Below, in pieces: positions 57,479 through 64,000 of a stretch of DNA of 64,000 nt; within the stretch, counting starts at the first letter, position 1, and each line of letters begins with the position of its first letter. Source of the DNA: Mariprofundus sp. (GTDB lineage: Bacteria; Pseudomonadota; Zetaproteobacteria; Mariprofundales; Mariprofundaceae); contig JAJFLH010000020.1 of assembly GCA_021772775.1 (NCBI GenBank), positions 62,001 to 126,000 on the forward strand. The letters are read 5' to 3'. The translations under genes and the position numbers were made by a program. The notes under the pieces were generated by a model. It was not told the origin of the DNA. It saw only the letters and a list, made by a program, of their open reading frames with translations, and searched no databases.

Positions 57479-57554
57479 GTCTTAAAGAGTAAGGTCCGTT
57501 CGACTCAATTCATTAGCATAGTAGATGTCGAGTTTCGCTTGTGGCAGGGGGGAC

Positions 57555-58073
57555 TTATAGCCAAAGCGACTCCCCAGCTGATTCCAGCCAGGTGAGATAA
57601 ACCCGTAGATCAAATTCGAACTGATGATAATTCGGCTCCATATTGCAGCAGAGTTTGTAAAACGCTTTGTTGTGATCAGATACTTTTACATGTGAGAGCT
57701 CGTGAACAACAATCATACGCAAAAACTCAGGCGGCATATCTTTAAACATCGTCGCCACATGAACCTCTCGTTTGGCCTTGAGCTTTGCCCCTTGCACCTG
57801 AAACTTGCTAGTGTGCATACCCAGTGCATTGCGGGTGAGATGCAGGGTGTTATCAAAAGCCACCCTGTTGATCTGCCCTGCGTTGCGCAGATAGCTGCAT
57901 TTGAGTTCCATCACGTAATCATAAAGTGCTTTGTCAGAACGCACCGCATGTCGATGTGGATACTTTTGTAGTAGCCAGTCTGCTATCAGATTCTGCTCGA
58001 TCAACTGGTTGATTTGGGCAATCAGTTCAGGCGGATATCCGGCAAGGTAGTTCGGTGGTGGTTTCGGTCGCAT
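57555..58073 (-). CDS. YgjP-like zinc metallopeptidase (DUF45/M48-type)
   Basis: A 172-residue protein with the zinc motif HELSH (HEXXH) in IVVHELSHVKVSDHNKAFYKLC, where the downstream His of HNKAFY is the usual third-ligand region for the WLM/YgjP family. The start is an uncommon proline-rich segment (MRPKPPPNYLAGYP). Cytoplasmic; substrates unknown. Convergent with the hybrid kinase at 55280. Confidence 0.82.
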   Translation of the reverse strand: MRPKPPPNYLAGYPPELIAQINQLIEQNLIADWLLQKYPHRHAVRSDKALYDYVMELKCSYLRNAGQINRVAFDNTLHLTRNALGMHTSKFQVQGAKLKAKREVHVATMFKDMPPEFLRMIVVHELSHVKVSDHNKAFYKLCCNMEPNYHQFEFDLRVYLTWLESAGESLWL

Positions 58074-58151
58074 GAACGCAAGCTAATACTTTATGCTGTC
58101 TGCAGGAATAAAGGGGATGGTAATGCGTGGATGAATGCTTAACTTACGACC

Positions 58152-59033
58152 ATGCCGTTAAATTATGACATACCGCTCTACCGGCCTCCGAGTGAGGGGG
58201 ATAATCTGATTATTCAGGTCACACTGGGCTGTAGTTTCAACCAGTGCAGCTTTTGTTCCATGTATCGGCAGAAGCAGTACAGTCAGCGTCTGCTTGCAGA
58301 TGTGGCTGGGGATATCCATAAAGCTGCTCGCAGCAGGCCTGATACACGACGTGTTTTTCTGGCTGATGGTGATGCCTTAAGCCTGCCGACCGGCCAATTG
58401 CTAATGATCCTGGATGAGTTGTATGTGGCGCTGCCCAAACTTAGCCGCGTTTCATGCTACGCCACGCCTGCGAATATCCTGAATAAGAGTCCTGACGAAT
58501 TGGCTCAGTTGAAAGATAGGGGCTTAAGTTTGCTCTATCTAGGCATTGAGTCCGGTTCTAATCTGATTTTGAAGAAGATCACCAAGGGAGCTAGCCAGCG
58601 GGGCATCGCTGAAGCCATGCACAAAGCCCATGATTCTGGTTTGAAACTGTCAGCTACTGTCATTCTGGGGTTGGGTGGTAAAAAATATTGGCAGGAACAT
58701 ATTGATGGCACTATTGAACTGCTCAAACGCGCACCTGTTACTTATCTCTCCACCCTGCAGTTGCATCTGGAGGAAGATATCATCGCAGAGTTTGAAACGA
58801 AATTCGGTGAAGGTTTCGAGCCGGCAGACGATAGAGATGTTCTTCACGAGCAGCTTCGATTGCTCAGTGGATTGAACCCGCCTAAAACTCTGATATTTCG
58901 CTCCAATCATGTTTCCAATACACTGGCTCTGGCTGGAAACATACCCCGTGACAGAGAAAAACTGCTGGGCCAATTGCAACGTGCTTTAGATGGGCAGGAA
59001 GCGCTGCGACCATGGTTTATGCGGGGCATGTAG
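58152..59033 (+). CDS. Radical SAM protein (CX4CX2C variant)
   Basis: A 293-residue radical SAM enzyme. The cluster motif is CSFNQCSFC in LGCSFNQCSFCSMYR, with four residues between the first two cysteines where CX3CX2C is standard; a subgroup annotated simply as radical SAM proteins shares this. Later motifs fit the barrel (RVFLADGDAL; LLYLGIESGS; SATVILGLGG). Function unknown. It precedes the thioesterase gene by 64 bp on the same strand. Confidence 0.87.
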   Translation: MPLNYDIPLYRPPSEGDNLIIQVTLGCSFNQCSFCSMYRQKQYSQRLLADVAGDIHKAARSRPDTRRVFLADGDALSLPTGQLLMILDELYVALPKLSRVSCYATPANILNKSPDELAQLKDRGLSLLYLGIESGSNLILKKITKGASQRGIAEAMHKAHDSGLKLSATVILGLGGKKYWQEHIDGTIELLKRAPVTYLSTLQLHLEEDIIAEFETKFGEGFEPADDRDVLHEQLRLLSGLNPPKTLIFRSNHVSNTLALAGNIPRDREKLLGQLQRALDGQEALRPWFMRGM

Positions 59034-59097
59034 CAAGGTGCTGGGGCTTTTATCTGTCGACTGATTCGAGTTATGGTGTGGATGAAGGGGCTATCAT

Positions 59098-59547
59098 ATG
59101 AAACTAGAACTCTCTGAAGTTCTGAAATATGTGCATGAACATATTCCAATCACCGATAATCTTGGTGCCGGTATTCAAAGCTATGACGGTAATTCCATTG
59201 TTTTAACTGCGCCATTGGATGCCAATATCAATCACCGTAATTCAGCTTTTGGTGGCAGCCTTTCAGTTATAGCTATTCTGTCCGGCTGGGCACTGCTTTT
59301 TATCAAGATGAAAGAGCTGTTTTTGCAGGCGCGTTTGGTGATTCAAAGCTCCTCTTTTGAATTGACCAATCCTGTTATGGCTGATTTTGAAGCTGTGTCT
59401 GTTTTGCCTTCACTGAAAATATATGAACGATTTATCAAAACATTAGGGAAACATGGCCGTGCAAGAATGACGGTCCATTCCAAAGTGCTGTGTAACGGTG
59501 TGAGCTGCGGTACGCATCAAGGCGTTTATGTGGCGGTAATTACTTGA
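59098..59547 (+). CDS. Hotdog-fold thioesterase, YiiD C-terminal type
   Basis: A 149-residue protein like the C-terminal domain of E. coli YiiD. The hotdog core is visible in SIVLTAPLDANINHRNSAFGGSLSVIAILSGWALL, including the typical HRNSAFGGS helix start. It probably cleaves or decarboxylates an acyl-CoA/ACP-type thioester. In E. coli this domain is fused behind an acetyltransferase; here it is separate and comes first, overlapping the acetyltransferase gene. GAAGGGG ribosome site. Confidence 0.82.
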   Translation: MKLELSEVLKYVHEHIPITDNLGAGIQSYDGNSIVLTAPLDANINHRNSAFGGSLSVIAILSGWALLFIKMKELFLQARLVIQSSSFELTNPVMADFEAVSVLPSLKIYERFIKTLGKHGRARMTVHSKVLCNGVSCGTHQGVYVAVIT

Positions 59548-59549
59548 GC

Positions 59550-60092
59550 ATGATCGAGCAGAATCGACCTGTAAGGATGTCACACCAAAATTTGGCGAAT
59601 ACTCCTGCCTATTCACTTCCTGATGGTTATTTGATTCGCCGATATTCCAGCGGGGATGAAAAGCTGTGGTTTCAAATACAATCAGCTGCTGATCCATATA
59701 ACACGATAAGGCGGGATCTTTTTCGTAATACCTTTGGCAATGATTCGAGTGTGTTGGTTGAGCGACAGCTATTTCTACTCGATCCACAGGAAAAGCCGGT
59801 TGGAGCCTGTACAGCCTGGTTTGATGATCATCAGTTTGGGCAGCGATATGGCAGGATTCATTGGCTTGCCATAGATCCAGACAGTCAGGGAAAAGGATTG
59901 TCTAAGCCGCTGCTGAGCGCTGCATGCAGAAGACTTCAGGCATTGGGAGACGACAAGGCGTATCTCAGTACATCCACCGCAAGAATAGCCGCGATCAAGC
60001 TCTATATGAGTTTTGGATTTCAGCCTGAAATTAACGGAGTAGAGGATGAATCCGTTTGGAATCAGCTCCACAGGCATATCAAGAGAGTATAA
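59550..60092 (+). CDS. GNAT-family N-acetyltransferase
   Basis: A 180-residue acetyl-CoA-dependent transferase. The acetyl-CoA loop is AIDPDSQGKGLSKPLLSA (Q/RxxGxG/A form QGKGLS), followed by AYLSTSTARIAAIKLYMSFGF. Its ATG lies 2 bp after the thioesterase stop; a TTG six bases earlier overlaps that stop. With the thioesterase it reconstitutes a split version of the fused YiiD protein. Substrate unknown. Confidence 0.85.
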   Translation: MIEQNRPVRMSHQNLANTPAYSLPDGYLIRRYSSGDEKLWFQIQSAADPYNTIRRDLFRNTFGNDSSVLVERQLFLLDPQEKPVGACTAWFDDHQFGQRYGRIHWLAIDPDSQGKGLSKPLLSAACRRLQALGDDKAYLSTSTARIAAIKLYMSFGFQPEINGVEDESVWNQLHRHIKRV

Positions 60093-60157
60093 GTGTCATT
60101 GAATCAATAAGATTGGGATGTGAATGAAGAAAATTTAACAACAAGAGGGTTATAGGC

Positions 60158-60586
60158 ATGGGTAGAGTGGCCGATATACCGATCAATATATTGCTGGGTA
60201 TTGTTTATGATAAAGAAACCAGCACAGTACGTTTAGGGGATAGCGCAGCTGTTCAGAACCATTTTGGGCAAACCAGTTTTTGTGCTCAGTTTGCGCTAGC
60301 AGAGGCTGCTTCAGGGCAGTTCCTGTTTGATGAATTGGATATGCAACTCGAAACGGATATGCCTACATTGAGAAATGCCACGACAAGATTCTTCAAACCG
60401 ACCTTGGACGAGTGCGTCTGTAATCTGGTTTCTCTGGCACATTCTCGTGAACAGTTTCAAAGTCTACTCAACACAAAAGGAAAGCTTTCTACTTCTCTTA
60501 AAGTAGAAGTAGTTACTGCCGAAGGAGTTAAATCGCTGGTGGCGGAATTTCAATGGCTGGTACTTAGAAATGTATCATTAGCTTAG
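60158..60586 (+). CDS. DUF4442-like hotdog protein
   Basis: A 142-residue protein with a hotdog-type helix region (AVQNHFGQTSFCAQFALAEAASGQFL), which resembles DUF4442/PaaI-like thioesterases, and strand-rich flanks (TRFFKPTLDECVCNLVS; KVEVVTAEGVKSLVAEFQWLVL). The expected catalytic acid is not obvious. Acting with the preceding thioesterase and acetyltransferase on acyl groups is inference from adjacency. Function assignment is weak. Confidence 0.62.
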   Translation: MGRVADIPINILLGIVYDKETSTVRLGDSAAVQNHFGQTSFCAQFALAEAASGQFLFDELDMQLETDMPTLRNATTRFFKPTLDECVCNLVSLAHSREQFQSLLNTKGKLSTSLKVEVVTAEGVKSLVAEFQWLVLRNVSLA

Positions 60587-60625
60587 ATTGAAACTTTTAT
60601 AGTTGGGACTACTATAGAAACTATC

Positions 60626-62158
60626 ATGCGTGATTTGAATTCTGAAATCAGACGATTAGTCAGTTGGTTTGCGATGGCTGCACTGCTTTGGAGTGGGCTG
60701 ATTGCTGGTATTGCGTATTGGAATTTTCTCCATATCCATGAGCAATCGCTTGCTTTGGCATCAACTGAAGCAATTGCACACTTCAATAAAGATAGGGCAA
60801 TCAGGTTATGGGGTACATCCCATGGAGGTATTTATGTCCCCACAAGTGAGGCAACTCCACCGAATCCACGGCTATCTCATATTCCTGAACGTGATATAAC
60901 AACGCCATCGGGGAAACCGCTTACGCTGATGAATCCTGCTTCCATGATTCGTCAAATGATGAACGAATATGAGAAGCTTTATGGTGTGAAAGGGAAGATA
61001 ACCGCTTTTCCAGATAAGCTGTTTTATCAGGGAAATATGCCGGATGCGTGGGAAATCGCTTCTATGCAGTCCTTTCAGAAGGGAGCTAATGAGGTTAAAG
61101 AGATTGTCGAAATTAACGGCCTCCCCCATATGCGATATATGCGGCCGATGTTTGTTGAACAGGGGTGTTTGAAATGTCATGGTGCTCAGGATTACAAAAT
61201 AGGAGACCTGATCGGAGGTGTCGGTGTTGCTGTTTCGATGCAGCCATATCTGGATTCTGATCAGCAAGAGATGAAGGTGCATGGCTTCTCATTCTTTCTT
61301 ATATGGTTGGTGGGATTGGGGGTGATGGCTTTTACCTTTTTCCGTGCAAAACATCATGCCAGAGAGCTGTTTGCGGCTCAGGAACACTATTATTTAGAAC
61401 AGAAATTACAGCATTCGAAAAAAATGGAAACGATTCGAACGTTGGTGGGGGGGATCGCCCATACATTCAATAACAAGCTGGCTGCAATTGCTGGCAATAC
61501 GTTTCTGATCAGAAATGAGCTGTCGGGTTCTCCTGAGCTTAGCAAGAGACTAAATAATATTGATGGATTGAATTTAGAGTCCTCTGAGCTGATCAGAAAA
61601 CTATTAACGTTTACAGAAAACGAACAGACCCAAATATCAAAGCTAAGTATAAACAGCTGTATTCAGGGTATGTTGAAGGAGAACTCTTCGATTATTCCAG
61701 AGGATATTACGCTGCATGTAGACTTGACCAAAGAGGTGTTGACCATCGAAGGGGAGTCCTCTCGACTTAATGTAGCCCTGCTGAAGGTGTTGGAGAATGC
61801 ATGTGAGGCTGTAGCGGTGACTCTTCATCCTATGATTCAAATTAAAAGTGGATTATTTGAGGCTGATCATGAATTTAAAGAGAGACATACTCATCTTGAA
61901 GAGATGCTTTTTGCACATTTGGAAATTAAAGATAACGGCGCAGGTATTACTGAATTAAATCTGGATAGGGTGTTTGAACCATTTTTTACGACGAAGGGCA
62001 TTGACCAGAGCTCTGATGGCCTTGGCCTCTCTTTAGCTTATGGTATTATCAGGAGCCATCATGGTGTTATCGAAATCACCAGCTCGATAAATTTCGGTAC
62101 TTCGGTGCATATCTATCTGCCTTTATCAGAGACTCCAGAGCTTAATTCGAAAGCATAA
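60626..62158 (+). CDS. DUF3365 (haem-type, CXXCH) sensor histidine kinase
   Basis: A 510-residue membrane kinase. Helix 1 (about 11-35), periplasmic DUF3365 domain with CLKCH (Cys181, Cys184, His185), helix 2 (217-240), then a HisKA-like segment with His279 in GGIAHTFNN and HATPase (DNGAGIT; DGLGLSLAYG). The residue after the phospho-His region is Thr where relatives have Asp. It lacks PAS and receiver domains. Residues 51-200 match the GGDEF protein at 53773 at 100 of 150 positions by hand count, in the same register. A partner regulator must be encoded elsewhere. Confidence 0.9.
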   Translation: MRDLNSEIRRLVSWFAMAALLWSGLIAGIAYWNFLHIHEQSLALASTEAIAHFNKDRAIRLWGTSHGGIYVPTSEATPPNPRLSHIPERDITTPSGKPLTLMNPASMIRQMMNEYEKLYGVKGKITAFPDKLFYQGNMPDAWEIASMQSFQKGANEVKEIVEINGLPHMRYMRPMFVEQGCLKCHGAQDYKIGDLIGGVGVAVSMQPYLDSDQQEMKVHGFSFFLIWLVGLGVMAFTFFRAKHHARELFAAQEHYYLEQKLQHSKKMETIRTLVGGIAHTFNNKLAAIAGNTFLIRNELSGSPELSKRLNNIDGLNLESSELIRKLLTFTENEQTQISKLSINSCIQGMLKENSSIIPEDITLHVDLTKEVLTIEGESSRLNVALLKVLENACEAVAVTLHPMIQIKSGLFEADHEFKERHTHLEEMLFAHLEIKDNGAGITELNLDRVFEPFFTTKGIDQSSDGLGLSLAYGIIRSHHGVIEITSSINFGTSVHIYLPLSETPELNSKA

Positions 62159-62322
62159 TTATTATCATGTCACATCCTGCGATTGATGGAGAATATCTAC
62201 ACGAGTGGAATATAAATCAGCTGGACATGCTGCACACCCTTCGTGAACGATGGATTATTAGATTGCGGGGAAAAAAGTATGTTTTTCTCTGATTACCGAT
62301 GTTTTAATAAGAACTGGAGTTG

Positions 62323-63045
62323 ATGGACAAGTTTATGAAAAATGCAATTGTAGTAGGAGGGACATCAGGCATAGGCCGTGAGCTGGTCAAAGTACTCGTT
62401 AGTGATGGTTATGTAGTTGGTGTGACAGCTAGACGCACCGACCTTCTTGAGCAGATGAAAGATGAATTTGGTGAGCGTCTGTTCATTCAATCACTGGATG
62501 TTTCATATGAGAATGCGTCGGCCCAATTGCAACACCTCATTGATCTCATGGGGGTAGTAGAGCTTGTTATTATCAGTGCGGGCACAGGTTTTATTGATGA
62601 CACTTTGCCCTGGTCTAAAGAGAAAGAGACCATTGAAACGAACGTGCTGGGTTTCACTGCTATGGTCAATGTGGCCTGGCATCATTTTAGAGGGCAGAGC
62701 AGTGGGCAGCTGGTGGGTATCTCTTCGATTGCGGCTATCCGTGGCGGGGATGCACCAGCATATAATGCATCCAAAGCCTTTGTTTCGAATTATCTACAGG
62801 GGTTGCGTTATCTTGCCGCTAAAGCGAATTTATCCATCACCATCACAGATATTCAGCCTGGTTTTGTTGATACCCGGATGGCGCAGGGTGAAGGGCTGTT
62901 TTGGGTAGCATCAGCTGAAAAGGCTGCGACTCAAATTTATCAGGCTATTCAAAAGAAGAAAAAACATGCTTATATCAGTAAACGATGGCGTTTGATCGGG
63001 TGCTTACTCAAATGTTTGCCTGATATGATCTATCACAAGTTGTGA
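62323..63045 (+). CDS. Short-chain dehydrogenase/reductase
   Basis: A 240-residue SDR. NAD(P) loop VVGGTSGIGRELVKV (residues 8-22), catalytic Ser in VGISSIAAI and YxxxK as YNASK. Classical SDR layout with a basic C-terminal tail (KKKKHAYISKRWRLIG). Substrate unknown. I use the ATG at 62323 with GGAG four bases upstream; a second ATG four codons on is possible. Confidence 0.9.
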   Translation: MDKFMKNAIVVGGTSGIGRELVKVLVSDGYVVGVTARRTDLLEQMKDEFGERLFIQSLDVSYENASAQLQHLIDLMGVVELVIISAGTGFIDDTLPWSKEKETIETNVLGFTAMVNVAWHHFRGQSSGQLVGISSIAAIRGGDAPAYNASKAFVSNYLQGLRYLAAKANLSITITDIQPGFVDTRMAQGEGLFWVASAEKAATQIYQAIQKKKKHAYISKRWRLIGCLLKCLPDMIYHKL

Positions 63046-63072
63046 TGATTTATGTGTGTAAACGATATCGTT

Positions 63073-63570
63073 TTATATGGGGCCAAAAAAGAATGGTAAG
63101 CGCTTTATATCAAAACTTGTTTCACCAGACTCTGTGCTACATCGCAGGTCGTCTTGTTGGCGCAGCTCAGTAAGCTCCTGTTCAATTTTAGCAAGGCGTT
63201 TCAAGCCAAATTTAATTGCTTTAAAACGACTGTTTACACTGCGACGTGGAGCAAACTCCTGTTTTCTGGCTCGAGCTAGGGTGGTGTAAATGGTCGGAAG
63301 TGATACATGATAATGCGCAGCTAAATCTTTGACCTTCCACTCACCGCTTTGCCATAAACGCCAGATCTCGTGTCGATCCTGTGTGGTCAACCGGATTCTG
63401 GCCTGGGTTTCAGGCATGGCTGGACTTGATACCTTGACTTGAGAGGTAATGATCAGGTTTAGTGGACTTTTCCTGGAGCTCTTTTTTGCAGTTTGAGTTG
63501 GCTCTGGCGTGGTTCGTGTTTTCATATCATTCTTATTCGTTGTCTGTTTCAGTTTTGCTTTAACTGCCAT
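63073..63570 (-). CDS. Helix-turn-helix protein, homeodomain-like
   Basis: A 165-residue basic protein. Residues 1-55 are Lys/Thr/Ser-rich and look disordered; 60-105 form an HTH (RHEIWRLWQSGEWKVKDLAAHYHVSLPTIYTTL), of the kind seen at the N-terminus of IS481/IS30-type transposases and some regulators; 110-150 are helical. There is no DDE catalytic domain. An AGGAGG site five bases before the ATG at 63570 decides the start; the frame is open 15 codons earlier. It may be a regulator or the orphan DNA-binding part of a transposase. Confidence 0.62.
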   Translation of the reverse strand: MAVKAKLKQTTNKNDMKTRTTPEPTQTAKKSSRKSPLNLIITSQVKVSSPAMPETQARIRLTTQDRHEIWRLWQSGEWKVKDLAAHYHVSLPTIYTTLARARKQEFAPRRSVNSRFKAIKFGLKRLAKIEQELTELRQQDDLRCSTESGETSFDIKRLPFFFGPI

Positions 63571-63651
63571 AACGTCCTCCTGTTTTGTCATCGCTTGAAT
63601 CCGTTGTTGATGCACATTTTAACGGTCTCACACTTGCTCGCTGTTTACCCA

Positions 63652-63804
63652 TTAAGTGCATAAAAAATGAAAGTAATTGCTTTCACAAGGCTTATATTCA
63701 GCGCTCTTACTCATCTTCATTGCAGCATGAATTGGTCTGAATGTAAGTGGCATGTCTGCGGCACTGTTTTTCATTGTATAATTTAACTTCGCTTCAATTG
63801 CCAT
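63652..63804 (-). pseudogene. Decayed 5' copy of the neighbouring HTH gene
   Basis: A 50-codon frame starts MAIEAKLNYTMKNSA, close to MAVKAKLKQTTNKND at 63570, and its upstream bases (GGGGGACGTC-ATG against AGGAGGACGTT-ATG) also match. The resemblance ends after about 15 codons and no HTH follows. It looks like a duplicated and decayed start region of the HTH gene, or a small paralogue. Between it and the window end (63805-64000) there is no gene, only the terminator below. Confidence 0.4.
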
Positions 63805-63970
63805 GACGTCCCCCGGTAAAACAAATCAATAGTTTGGCAGAACCTCTGTACCGGAGAGGGAAATAATGTGATGTAGATCGCATCTTTGTTTTAGAGATGT
63901 TTTCAGTGGACTTAGATTGGAGGGAATCACCTCTGATTTATAGGTGAGGAATAGTTGAGAAATAACAAAA

Positions 63971-63996
63971 GAGAGCCCAAAGGCTCCCTTTATTGA
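63971..63996 (-). terminator. Intrinsic terminator of a minus-strand gene beyond the window
   Basis: GAGAGCC (63971-63977) pairs with GGCTCCC (63982-63988), one mismatch, loop CAAA. Read on the minus strand it is followed by TCTTTTGTTATT, so it probably ends a gene that lies to the right of the window. Confidence 0.7.
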
Positions 63997-64000
63997 GTCG

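Noticed and set aside
1-64000. tRNA, rRNA, tmRNA genes or CRISPR arrays
   Set aside because: I looked by eye for T-loop motifs, conserved RNA cores and evenly spaced repeats and found none; a covariance-model scan would be decisive.

Overview
The window is a piece of a moderate-GC proteobacterial chromosome. Gene families, Shine-Dalgarno sites and gene density fit a free-living, facultatively anaerobic, hydrogen-metabolising, gamma- or zeta-proteobacterium-like organism. That placement is a guess from gene content; there is no rRNA or marker gene to test it. I see no tRNA, rRNA, CRISPR array or prophage.

Layout. 1-8.3 kb: the end of a hybrid histidine kinase, a DASS carboxylate transporter, a UMF1-type MFS transporter overlapping a cupin, a YgiQ radical SAM protein, a DUF1059 protein and a decayed REP-associated transposase. 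8.3-12.8 kb: a very large CBS-PAS hybrid kinase whose ribosome binding site touches a small inverted-repeat element, an unexplained gap and an ASCH protein. 13.0-28.1 kb: a 15-kb, single-strand cluster in the order hypABCDEF, nickel permease, hoxFUYHW, ackA, pta. It encodes an NAD-coupled group 3d-type [NiFe] hydrogenase, its full maturation set, and the two enzymes joining acetyl-CoA to acetate and ATP. 28.2-39.8 kb: an FMN-binding split-barrel protein, a second hybrid kinase, a diguanylate cyclase, a lytic transglycosylase lipoprotein, a universal stress protein, a Ca-type P-ATPase and an FMN reductase. 39.8-45.3 kb: a repeat-rich accessory zone with a DUF2235 hydrolase, a 43-residue membrane protein, a His-rich glycine-zipper protein, a candidate small RNA and a cold-shock protein. 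45.7-50.1 kb: a tightly coupled operon with its own sigma70-like promoter (ornithine cyclodeaminase-like protein, three-subunit HcnABC/opine-oxidase-like flavoenzyme, RidA), visibly richer in GC than its flanks. 50.8-64 kb: an outer-membrane barrel protein, a formate/nitrite channel, twin haem-type DUF3365 sensors with different outputs, a third hybrid kinase, a YgjP peptidase, a radical SAM protein, a split YiiD-like thioesterase/acetyltransferase pair, an SDR and an HTH protein with a decayed copy beside it.

How it fits together. The hox/hyp/ackA/pta block would let the cell exchange electrons between NADH and H2 while making ATP from acetyl-CoA, or run the reverse; the formate/nitrite channel fits the same lifestyle. 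Seven signalling proteins (five kinases, two GGDEF proteins) sit in 64 kb with no DNA-binding response regulator, so their outputs lie elsewhere or act through cyclic di-GMP. Four same-orientation copies of a hairpin-bearing intergenic repeat, one split by a 106-bp insertion, mark the region as open to small mobile elements.
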